From Rhododendron vialii (taxonomy: Eukaryota; Streptophyta; Magnoliopsida; Ericales; Ericaceae), in contig NC_080557.1 in the NCBI RefSeq assembly GCF_030253575.1, positions 48,529,501 to 48,593,500 of the forward strand: a stretch of DNA of 64,000 nt, in the 5' to 3' direction. Shown here one piece after another: positions 49,761-60,095 of this stretch. A model generated the notes under the pieces. That model made no database searches, was not told the DNA's origin, and saw only the letters and a program-made list of their open reading frames with translations. The position numbers and the translations under genes are program-made. How positions within the stretch are numbered: position 1 is the first letter of the stretch; every line of letters begins with the position of its first letter.

Positions 49761-50126
49761 AGCCTCGTTCGGCTAAGTAAGTCACTTGGTTTATTTTTTT
49801 GTCTTTATTCAAATTTTTTTCGCATTTGTTTGTTTTTTGTCAATTTTTTGGGGATTATTGTTTTTTCATGACAAGAGAAATTTAAAAAGTAAAAAATTAC
49901 GAACGAAATTCAATTTTTTTTGAATAAAGACGAAAAAAATTGACTTATTGGCTTATTTTTGTCTTTATTCAAAAAAATTAAGTTTCGATCATAATTTTTT
50001 ACTTTTTAGATTCCTCTCGTCATGATGAAGCAATAATCCCTAAAAAATTTACAAAAAACTAATAAATGCTAAAAAAATTTAAATAAAAACAAAAAAATAA
50101 GTAAAGTGACTTATTTAGCAAGGGAG
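49761..50126. mobile_element. Palindromic MITE related to 4985-5352, 366 bp
   Basis: The arms pair over most of their length (TAAGTAAGTCACTT with AAGTGACTTATTTA; GAAATTTAAAAAGTAAAAAA with TTTTTTACTTTTTAGATTCC). TAA lies on both sides (49758-49760 and 50127-50129). Shared phrases with the 4985 element include TTTGAATAAAGACGAAAAAA and GATTCCTCTCGTC. Confidence 0.75.
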
Positions 50127-50783
50127 TAAATTAATTAACCAAAACTTGGAAGGTGGTGCCCTATAGCTATAGCCGCCCTGAATCAAATTGGCAGTAGTAA
50201 TTGATGAGGGAATCCGCATTGACATGATATGATACTCCTGAGCCTGTCATCTGGATTTGGGGCCGTACGTCTAAAGACTCTTTATAATGGTTGGTGCTCA
50301 ACATTCCACGACTTGATAAAATCCACCTTAATTATGCGGAGGGGGATCAAGTTGATTTTCTATCAGAACAGTCTCAGTCGTCGTCATTGAAGATATTTAT
50401 TAAAAATATATCAAATGAAGCAAAGGCAAAACGGAAACAATGAAAAAACACTAAAAAAGAGTTTGGGCTCCACCCCATGCATGGATTTGTTTTGGGATCT
50501 ATATATTGGAATCTAGAATTGTGAAAAAAAAGAGAGGATAGGTTGACATAAAAGAAAAGAAAATCAAGAGACGTTTTTACCTCAACACGTGCACAGGAGG
50601 AAAATGGAAGCAGAATTTCTTGAATCTTATTTTCGAAAATAAATTAGGCTAAGATTTTTAGAGATGCCAACGTTGAATTAAAATGATGTATTATGGGGAA
50701 ATGATATGTTTCGTAAAGCAATAAATAAGAATTTAAAAAATAAAAATCTTAGTGAAACGGAGTACTAGGTAATATACGGTGTA

Positions 50784-50958
50784 CTTCTTCCGTTCCGATT
50801 TGTTTGTTCCCTTTTTTATTTATACATGTCCTAAATTGACTATTCAATTTCAAAATCAATGAATCAGATTATGTAAATTTTTAAATCAATGGATCAGATT
50901 TAGTTTCCTTAAAAAGTTGAAAACCCAAGATTGAATAAACAAATCTAGACAAAGGGAG
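50784..50958. mobile_element. Stowaway-like MITE, 175 bp
   Basis: It starts CTTCTTCCGTTCCGATTTGT after TA and ends AAATCTAGACAAAGGGAG before TA, fitting decayed Stowaway termini. Two related lines, AAATCAATGAATCAGATT and AAATCAATGGATCAGATT, occur inside. Confidence 0.6.
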
Positions 50959-51469
50959 TAACTTATTTTACTTTTTTGTCAAGTGTATGTTAAGTGGTGC
51001 CGCCGGTTTCTCTCCTGAAGGTTGCCGGTTATCCTAACGGCAATGTTGTGATCCGATAGTGGTGGAGGTTTGAGGTTTTGGTGGGTTGGAGTGGGCGGTG
51101 ATGGACGAAGTTGGTTGGGGCGGCGGTCTGCCAGAGTTTTTGGGTTGGAAATGACAACTAGCTGGGCATAACCAGGTTTTAATTTGAGGATGGTGGGTAC
51201 ATACTTGCGTACGAATTTAAGGTTTGAGGCTTTCTCTTTATGGAGTACTCCTATTACGTAGTACAATAGCAATAATGATGTTTTCTCTCTTTTATTTTTA
51301 TTTTGCGGTCTTGTTATTGTCAGTTCACTGGACTGACGACGATAAACACACTAAAAGACAAAAAAAATACGTATTTTTGTGCACTTTTTACATCTTTTAA
51401 TACACATTCACACACCTACTATCGTCAGCCCATTGGGTTGATTTTAGAATTTTCCTTTGTTTTGCTGTT

Positions 51470-51824
51470 AAAAGTTGTGAAATTCATTCCGTACCGGTGC
51501 TTAAACGGAACACAAAGACTCAAGATCCGTTCCGGTTGAAATATCGGCCTGTTCCGGCCAATACTAAATGTACCGAACGATACCGGTCTGTTTCGGATAT
51601 TTTCGGTGTTCCAGACGGTACAAAATTACCTTCTCTCTTCTTCTTCTTTTTTATGACATAAGTTGTGGGCTCTAAACTAATTAAAAGAAACTTATGGGCT
51701 TATATATGATTTTCTTCAATTAAGATTATAATAGAATCCTGATCTGTTACATAACTTTGTTTTGAGTCTTTTTGGATAATTTTTTGCTGCCATTTGTTTC
51801 ACGGAAATGATTTTGCAACTTAGT

Positions 51825-51861
<37 letters not shown>

Positions 51862-51964
51862 TTGCGGTAAAATCCGGAACGATACCGAGATACAGTTCGG
51901 TACTGATACGTACCATTTCAGTAGTGAAAACGGTATGCTAGCTGGTATGGAATTGACAACTTTG
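51470..51964 (-). mobile_element. hAT MITE copy 1 (CAAAGTTG family), 495 bp
   Basis: It starts AAAAGTTGTGAAATTCATTC and ends GGAATTGACAACTTTG, rich in CCGTACCGG-type palindromes near both ends. It is the inverted counterpart of 61370-61861, with which it shares almost its whole length, including AAGTTGTGGGCTCTAAACTA and a TCTTCTTCTTC tract. A TA microsatellite (about 51828-51859) has expanded inside it. The expected 8 bp duplication is not preserved at its edges. Confidence 0.85.
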
Positions 51965-52069
51965 ATTAAAAGTACCTACTCCAGCTATACTAGTACGCAG
52001 TTTAATTACGAGATCTCTAGTCTATCTCCATTTGGGTACCAAAATTCTATTTTGGAGAATTCATACCCT

Positions 52070-52508
52070 CCAATCTATCTCCATTTGGGGTCTCCATTTT
52101 GGAGACTCAATTCTTAAAGCATCTCCAACCCATTTCTAAAAGTCCAAGATGGAGAATGAATGTGACATATTGAATGGAGATTTTATAATTTATTCTCACT
52201 TTTTGCACTTTATGAGAGAATATAAGAGGGATCCATTGTACTTTTTAGAGATTTTGTCCCCAAAATGGGGGTAAGATCTCCATATTTAGAGAATCAAAGG
52301 CAATTTTGAGGACTCAAATATCTAAAAAGTAGGATGAGTCTCTCTTAAATTCTCTCATAAAGTGTAAAAAGTGAAAATAAATTACAAAATTTTCCTCTAA
52401 TATGTCACATCCATTCTCTATTTTGGACTTTTAAAAATGGGTTGGGAATGCTTTTATTCTCCATATTTGGAGAATCACCTCCCAAATGGAGACCCATCTC
52501 TATTTCTC
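52070..52508. mobile_element. Foldback MITE with long inverted arms, about 440 bp
   Basis: Arms such as GCATCTCCAACCCATTTCTA (from 52119) and AAAAATGGGTTGGGAATGC (to 52451) pair, and pairing continues outward through CTCCATTTGGGG and inward through AATGTGACATATT/AATATGTCACAT. The GCATCTCCAACCC theme is widespread in plant MITEs. Exact ends are uncertain. Confidence 0.6.
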
Positions 52509-53298
52509 TCATTCACTAATATTCTAGTTTTTACTTTTTTTTGCTAGAATTTCGTCAACTACATATAACATTTACATTATGGATACTTTTTCTACAGAAT
52601 TGGTATTATTGGAAAGATAATAATAATACCTTCAAAATGAGTCTAATATTAAGTAGTATATGTAAATGCATTTTAAAATACATCAAATGTAAATTCAAAT
52701 CATTTGAACTCATGATATTATTTTTTCTCATTTACACTATCCTATCATTGTATTAGTTTAAATAATGAATTAAAATGAGAAAAAAACATGCATCTAATGA
52801 AAGGAGGGAAAAAATAATATCGAACAATAAATAGATAAAGAATTGGGGGGAGTTTTGGAGGTGAAAAATAAAGAATTAAATTAGAGTTGTTGATTTTTCA
52901 AAATTACTTTTTGAATAGGATTTTTTTTTTTTTTGAGTCTCCAAAATAGAGGAAGAGGGAGAGATGGGTTGGAAATTCTCTCAGGGCATCTCTAGAGGAA
53001 AGGGTCAAGGCATTGGTTTGGTCAGAAACTATTTGACAGGTGTCAGGTAATTAACAATTGTGAGTTTTTCCACTTCAAAAATGCTAGAGGCACGTTACCT
53101 TAACCACACTTCTCTCATATACAGGTGGATCTCACTGGAACAGGTCTCACCTATATGTGAGGAATGTGATTGGGAAATGGTTGCAGTGATGTACTCCTAG
53201 TACCTCTCTTTCCACTTTAATGAGTATGATAAAGTATGGTTAACTAAGCAATTCTGTTAGTCATTGCTTGAAGGTTTGTAACTGTAACCACACCTCTA

Positions 53299-54078
53299 CG
53301 GCCCGTTTGGATGGAGGATTTGATTTTGGGTGAATATAGAAGAAGGATGAATTTGAGGGTGGATATGAAATAATGGGTAATATGTAGGAATGGTGGGCCC
53401 ACCTCATAAGAATGGTGAATTTGTAATCCAGTGTTTGGATATTTTTTTGAGGAGGGGATATAAAAGGTGGATATGAATAGATAAGTTGTCAAATGATTCA
53501 ATTGCCCCCAGTTTATATTTTAATGGACAAATTAGATTAATTTTATTATAATTGCGTAAATACATATTTTATCATTAGTTGTGGGATAAAATAAATCTGT
53601 TTTGTCTTATAAATGTTTAAACCTCATTTTTATTACAATTTCAAGAAAAAAAATTTCAACAAATTATTTAGGTGAAATTTTCAATAAATACCACTCATTT
53701 TCTTCATCTCATCTCCATTTTATCATTAATTGTGGGATAAAATAAATTCATTTTATCTTACAAATGTTTAAACCATATTATTTGTTAGAAGAATATTATT
53801 TTTTGAAAAAAATTAAAACGTAATTGAAAAGTGATTTTTTTATAAAAAAAAAATATAAGGTAAAAGAGATTTCAAAGACAACCAGTTGCTCCCTTGACCA
53901 AATTATTAATTTTCCTACAAAGAGTGTAAGGGACTAACTTAGAAATAAATACCAACTCTAGGGGTGCAAAGAATAATTTACCTTTAAAAACTGATTTATT
54001 TCTTCTCACGTGTTCGGTCTTCTTCTTCTCGTTTCTTTCTTCTTTTTCTTCCGGTAAACCCTAGGGCGTCACAACAAG

Positions 54079-54121
<43 letters not shown>

Positions 54122-54348
54122 GTCTCAAGGGCAAGATAGACTTTCACCAACCCCGCATATTCAACGACAGGGGGTACCCTGTCGTTACAAATCCACCCGC
54201 GAGGTGGATTACAAATCCAATCTCAGCAAATCAGGGCGAAATCCAGGCAGGGTTTTTCTCTGCCAAAGATCGAAGAAGAGAGGGGAGTAGGAGAAGTAAT
54301 CAAGCCGCATATCTTATCCACCTCTATATTCACTAGCCAAACAGCCCG
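53299..54348. mobile_element. Harbinger-like non-autonomous element, about 1.05 kb
   Basis: It starts CGGCCCGTTTGGATGG and ends AGCCAAACAGCCCG, with CTA on both sides (53296-53298 and 54349-54351). Inside are paired segments such as GGTGGATATGAATAG and TATCCACCTCTATATTCA near the ends. A 41 bp CT tract and leader-like AAACCCTAGGGCG sequence (about 54054-54118) suggest captured host sequence. No transposase is seen. The 3 bp duplication is short, so the superfamily is tentative. Confidence 0.55.
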
Positions 54349-54525
54349 CTAGTGAAGAAGAGAGAGAGACACAAGAAATGGGTGGGAGGGAGAAAAGAGC
54401 CTGGTGTCAGGCAAAGTGAGGAGAGTGGAGAGAGAAACAAACCGATTTGGGAAAGAGAGAGGAGAGAGGAGAGAGAAAGAGTTTTTTATACATTTTCTAT
54501 TACACTATCACATAATCTTAACGAA

Positions 54526-54881
54526 AATGATACACCCATCACCCACCAACCACCGCACGCTCGCCGGGCCCACTCTGACCACCGGACGACCGATCCGGAC
54601 CGTTCAAAAATTCTAAAAAAAAAGAAGAGTGGGCCTACGCGAGAATCAACGGCATTCGAAGTGTGTAAGTGCTCGAACCAATCTTCCATTTTTTAATGGC
54701 TCGGATCATCTAATTTTTGGAAGTTCTGATCGAGCACTTACACACGTCGGATGCCATTTATTCTCGCGTAGGCCCACTCGGTTTTTTTTTTTATAGAATT
54801 TTTGGACGGTTCGGATCGGCCTTCCGGTGGCCGGAGTGGGCCCGGAGAGCGTGCGGTGGGCAGAGCGGTGGGTGTATCATT
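54526..54881. mobile_element. GC-rich foldback element, 356 bp
   Basis: The two halves are inverted copies: AATGATACACCCA with TGGGTGTATCATT at the ends, then CACCGCACGCTC/GAGCGTGCGGTG, GGGCCCACTC/GAGTGGGCCC, GTGGGCCTACGCGAGAAT with ATTCTCGCGTAGGCCCAC, and AGTGCTCGA/TCGAGCACT near the centre. Arms are about 175 bp. It is far more GC-rich than its surroundings. No target duplication was found. A transcript would form a long hairpin. Confidence 0.7.
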
Positions 54882-55036
54882 GTCCTAATCTTGAAGTCTT
54901 AAACTACACCACTATAAAACATGTTCACTTTCTAAATTTACACACCCTTAACAAACAATAAATGTGACCCATTTTATATCATATAACACATAATTTTTAA
55001 CCAAAACACTAGAGATGTTCTAAGTTAATGGAGCAA

Positions 55037-55288
55037 GGCCTTGTTCCTCTTTCTCTCAAAGCCTTTTTTTTTTTATAAAAAAAGAAGAAGATAATTTCAA
55101 ACTTAAATATAACCAAAATAAAAAATAATTTTATAAATTTTTTTGCACCGTTTAAAATATCTCAATGAGATCTATCAAATAAGATTCATATTGGTAAAAA
55201 AATTATTTGTGTAAACCTATAATTTTTAACCTTAAAATTACTTTCTTTTACTTAAAAGTTTTTTTTTTTTAAGAATGTGGAACGGCCC
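55037..55288. mobile_element. Decayed Harbinger-type MITE, about 252 bp
   Basis: It starts GGCCTTGTTCC and ends GGAACGGCCC, followed by TTA. The interior ATCTCAATGAGATCTATCAA and AATAAGATTCATATT match the family at 36275 and 48662. Confidence 0.6.
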
Positions 55289-56984
55289 TTAGTTGCAAGC
55301 AAGCGGCTGTTTTTTTATGAACCACGTATGTACAACAGCATTAATTACTACGTACTCTAGGAGGGTTGCATTCTGAGGCCCCGTTCCAGTACGGTGGGCA
55401 CCTTAGTTTGGTAGTAGGATATACTGATGGATTGGTTGGAGAAAACAAGAAGAAAAAATGCATGTACAGGAGTACCTCTGATGCTTTTGCAAATCTAGAG
55501 TGTTCTCCCTCTTGGAAAATATTATTGAAATATAATATTTTTATTTTGTTTGAATGTAAATTGATTTGATTTGGAGTTGTATCTTTTAGGTGACCCCTTT
55601 TCATTGTAGATGGATGCGTTTTTATGAACAAATGTATCCCTTTCTTTTGGTTCGTAGAGTCACCATTTACTCTATAAATACCATTCTTCTCATTCATTTG
55701 GTGTTATGGATTTTTCCCTTTCATTCGTGTCCATTCATATGAGAGAGTACAAACACTAGAAAGTTCAACACATCCATCGATTGAATTGCTTCTTCTGTGG
55801 GGAGTTCGATCAAGTAGTGCTGAGAGATAGACGTTCATGTAAATTGTGAGTACCGCAGCGGGAACGAATCTGTCTTAAGTACAAAGGGTGACACACTCAC
55901 ACTCGCCTTGATCACCAATTTTATTGCATCAATTTCTAGGTTTTGAATTCCGATTTTATTACATTCATATTATTGGTTTCATCACAAGAAGTAAACGTAT
56001 TTTCCACCACTCCCATGCAGGAATAAAATTATGGTAGGAGATTGCATGGTTCTTGAAGAAAAAAATAGTACTACTATAAATGGCGCAATGACCTTTTGAG
56101 AATAGAAATAAGGGAATTAATTTTCACACACCCCTTTTTATAGTTCATTTTTTTTATTCACTTGAAATTATTATTTTGCCATTTATTCAATACACTTCTT
56201 CACACATGCAAGGATAATATTGTAAATTCATGTGGATAAAAACAAAAAATATGAGTGTAAATGACTAAAATGGGAGTGTGAAAATTATTTTCCAAGAAAG
56301 AATACTACAAATAAAAGGAAAATGACGGTCAATGACGTGTTTTGATAATTAATATCCGTCAAGAACATGCTGAGAACAATTGTTAATGCTGAAAATATCT
56401 TTAACGGATATTAATTATCAAAAAACGACCTGAACCATCATTCCCCCGCAAATAAATGCATAACAAAAACGCACATCTACCTGAAAATGGACCAAGTTCT
56501 ACTTCACTTTTGGATCCTCCAGTATGGTCCAATTTTGGGCCGTTTTGAGCCCACTCCGTGGTCACATATCGTAACAGTTCATATTTTAAATGTTGCAAAA
56601 ATGTATGCCCTTGTTGAAATTACGTTTGTTGATGATCACAAAATGAGCCGTTCAAAATTTCACCATCCATTTTATAGTCTACATAAGTGAATCGTTGACA
56701 CATGTATCTAATTTTCTGTTTGATCTGATTTGTGTCCAATCAAGTTAATTTTTTTACGAGAACGTACATTTTTGTGAGATCTAAAATATGACCCATTCCG
56801 GTCTTTCTTGCAGGCCCATTCCACGGCCAAAACTGAACCATATCGGAGGATACAAAACAGGATTATTACCATTAGATATAGAAAATAAAAAATATTTTTT
56901 ATTAAGATAAGATAGAAAACTTAATTACCACTAGGTCCACTTTTTGCAAAATACATTTACTATTAATGGAAGTGTCACCCTAGG
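55289..56984. other. Intergenic interval, part possibly LTR-derived
   Basis: No gene is supported. A promoter-like CTCTATAAATACC (about 55669-55681) followed by a leader-like stretch to about 55960 may be an old LTR remnant of the Copia kind, but I found no partner repeat. The phrase AACGGATATTAATTATCAAAA near 56402, less its first base, is the inverse of sequence at about 56340-56361. Confidence 0.35.
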
Positions 56985-57305
56985 ACATCTTAGGATTTTA
57001 GGATACCATAGAATTTTAGGGTTTAGGATACCCTAGGGTTTAAGTTTAGGCGCTTTTATAGAGCTCTAAGATTTAGTTTTAGATACTTTCATAGGAGTTT
57101 TATGGTGCACTTTCCTATCATAGGGTTTTAGCGATTTAGACACTTTTATAAGGTACCCTACGGTTTTTTTTTTTTGAAAAGCAGGTACCCTACGATTTAG
57201 ACATTTTCATAAGATACCCAAGGGTTTGGGCACTTTCATAGAGTACCCTAGGGTTTGGGCACTTTCAAAGTTTAGAGTTTTAAGTACTTTCATAGGGGTT
57301 TGGTG
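56985..57305 (+). repeat. Degenerate minisatellite with CCCTAGGGTTT and ACTTTCATAG units
   Basis: The phrases TACCCTAGGGTTTGGGCA and ACTTTCATAGRGT alternate with variation roughly every 35-60 bp, about seven times. CCCTAGGGTTT contains telomere-like TTTAGGG/CCCTAAA wording but is not a true telomeric array. Confidence 0.7.
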
Positions 57306-58238
57306 TTTCATTAATTGGAGATGACCTGGTGGGAAATACTCATACTTTTTATTTTCTGTACCTAGCGGTAAAAAACCCACTCACCTAAAAATACCACATC
57401 TCCTAGAGAATTGGGCTTTTTGTGGTGTTGGTTATTCAAATGCTATGTCTCCTATCTATTGAATTGTTCTTGCTCTTTTCTCAGGAAAAAAAAAATGATA
57501 CGGAGACTTTTATCCCACCGACGTTATACTATTTAAATGCCAAACATGTTTACTAATTTTCAGGAAATTTTATAGACTACTTCATAGGAGTATCTAATTC
57601 ATGTTTGGAAATAACCACACATGACATGAGTACGTGGTTTGCTATTGGTATCCTGTTTGTCTATTTTTCCATAGGGATAAACTATTCAACGCGAGCGTGC
57701 TAGAAATTAAATGCTCGTAAATTATCCTTTCCTTTTCAAAAGACACACTTCCAAACTCAAGAGCCAAACTTTAAGACGTTTGTGTAATCTATTCTCCTAC
57801 GTACCCGACGAACCAAGAGGAATAAAAGATGAACAGAAAATTTTATTTGCGGACCATTTCGTAATGAAGATTTTATGGAGGCCAATAGCGCACGTCCAAA
57901 GTGTTTTTGGTCAGTTATGACCGGTAACAATTAATTGTGACCAATCATAATTAAAAACGAATCTCAACCATTGATTGCGTTAATGGATGACTGAGATTGC
58001 GTCGCTCCGTGAACAACCTGAATAAGTTTATCTCAAAGATCAAACTAACAAAACAACTAGTAAAACAAAGACTAAATAACCAAAAAGCAAATTATTCACT
58101 TCAATATAAAACTTCAACGAAGTATATATATATTGTACAACCAAATGCTTCCTCGATCCTCTTTATCAAGAACAAGAATTGGGTCTTACTAACAACTGGA
58201 GTATTACCGTTACAAATCACAGAACTACCACCAAGGAT

Positions 58239-58723
58239 TAGGCCTGTCAATGGACCGGATCTAATCCGGATCCGATCCGAAAAATCCGATCCGATCCGGA
58301 TCCGATAAAGTCGATCCGATAATCCGATAATCCGAATCCGGTAATTCAATACGGATCCGGATCCGTTATCAATCCAAATCCGAACTTTATTTTTTAAAAT
58401 TTTTTAATTTTTTTTAAAAAAAATAGTGATTTTTTTTTTTTGAAAAAAAAATGTTTCAGAAGTTGTATTTTTATTTTTATTTTTTAAATTTTTTTCGGAA
58501 AATATTTTTTTTTTGCTAAAATTTTTGAAGTAAAAAAAGTTTCCGGATCGGATCCGGATTACCACTATCGGATTTGAGTCTTATCGGATCCGGATCGGAT
58601 TGGATTTTATCGGATCCGGATTACCACTATCGGATTTGAGTCTTATCGGATCCGGATCGGATTGGGTCTTATCGGATCCGGATTTGTCGGATTCGGATCG
58701 GATCCGGTCTATTGACAAGCCTA
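58239..58723. mobile_element. Non-autonomous hAT element built of GGATCCGGAT motifs, 485 bp
   Basis: It starts TAGGCCTGTCAATGGACCGG and ends CCGGTCTATTGACAAGCCTA. Flanks CCAAGGAT (58231-58238) and ACAAGGAT (58724-58731) match at 7 of 8 positions, a hAT-type duplication. Sub-terminal regions are dense in TCCGGATCCGAT-type words, and one block (from CGGATTACCACTATCGG) is tandemly repeated near 58554 and 58617. The TAG...CTA ends resemble the element at 33799. Confidence 0.85.
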
Positions 58724-58792
58724 ACAAGGATTAACTGCTACAATCTATCCTTACAAAATTACATCTATAAGCTAAAAGACTCTGTATTTTTT

Positions 58793-59076
58793 GGGAAAGA
58801 CTACAATACACATCCCTTATTTGGGTGTGTATCATATGCATCCTACAAAATATTACGAATCCGTCGAATCGTATTGCTAAAAAGTTACGAATCGTATAAA
58901 AGTTACGAGATACACCAAAATATTTTGAACCATAATGAAAATGTTACGAATCGTACTGCTGAAAAGTTATGAATTCTAGAATAAAAATTACGAAATACGC
59001 TAAAATGTTATGAATAAATCATAAAATATGTGCATATGGTACACCCTTTTAAGGGGTGTGTATTATAGACTTTCCC
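58793..59076. mobile_element. Mutator-type MITE with exact 9 bp duplication, 284 bp
   Basis: It starts GGGAAAGACTACAATACACA and ends TGTGTATTATAGACTTTCCC. GTATTTTTT flanks both ends (58784-58792 and 59077-59085). The inside repeats AAAAGTTACGAATCGTA-like words several times. No coding capacity. Confidence 0.88.
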
Positions 59077-60095
59077 GTATTTTTTTCAGTATTTTTCTTA
59101 GCTTATTGACCCAAAAACTTGACAACGTGTCTCTCTCCCACTATTTTCTAGTACTGTAGTATTAGACTTTTTCTTATCAAATAGTGTCGTTTTGGTACGT
59201 ATGTCCTTTTCGAACATGTGTTCATACCCAATAACCATTCCTCTTACGTGCAACTAATTCGAGCGATCGCTTTGCTTCACTCTGTGTTGTATAGCCTCAA
59301 TGTGACACCTCTCTGCATTACATAAATTTGCTTCTTCGAATTCTCTCGAATTCGAAGAACTACTATTTATCTAATCTAATTTATTACTAACCCGTTAAAC
59401 AAGTTCTATACACAATCAATAATGCTAAGTCGCATTCTTTCGTTGGATGGCTAAATTGAGGTGCAAAGATACCGTCAAAACATACAAAAAGAGAAATCAC
59501 GCACTATCTCATACGGACGGATCGAACGAGATGGCCATCACTATCTAAAACACACACGAACGGGACTTGAGACCGGCTCAAGTAGTAGGGCACTGCATAT
59601 ACCAGTCTAGCCCACTGGACCACTACTACATATATATTTTGGGCCACTTTGAGGCCGCCTGCGTCCGTCTCGTTAGTTACTAGTTGTTTACAGAGACCCA
59701 AATCGGTTGGGCCTCATCCCGGCCTTTCCTCAGCATAACTTCCCCATAAATGTACACGTGGCGAACTATGATTCGGTAGAACTACATCAAGGAATTCTCT
59801 TATTGGTCAGTTTTAGCAAGAACACGTTGCGAAGGGTCCTCAGTCGTTAGTTTGTGCCTTCCGTATTGACTCCGCCGGTCCACCGTCCCCCCGCGCCACG
59901 CTTCTCGTTTGTTTTTGAGAGGGGGGGAAATTGAGAACTCAGTTTTGGAGAGAGAGAGAGAGAGAGAGAGAGAGGTGGAATCAATTTTAACAATTCAGCA
60001 TTCTTTTAGGTGTGCCAGTAGATCTGATTACAAACCCTAATAAATTTTAGAGGGGAGATTTGAAATCTCTCCTGATCATCTAGCCAAAGCTCTCT
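59077..60095 (+). promoter_or_regulatory. Upstream region of the ERdj3B gene
   Basis: The part nearest the gene holds a G-box-type CACGTG (59755-59760, within ACACGTGGC) and a GA tract (about 59949-59974) that is probably in the 5' UTR. ACACGTGGC can be bound by bZIP factors; a clear ER-stress element (CCAAT-N10-CACG or ATTGG-N-CACG) was not found. No TATA box stands out. Confidence 0.4.

Noticed and set aside
59500-59700. Terminal-repeat-like words GGACGGATCGAACGAGATGG and CGTCCGTCTCGTT
   Set aside because: The pairing is short and interrupted, no target duplication could be found, and no family was recognised.
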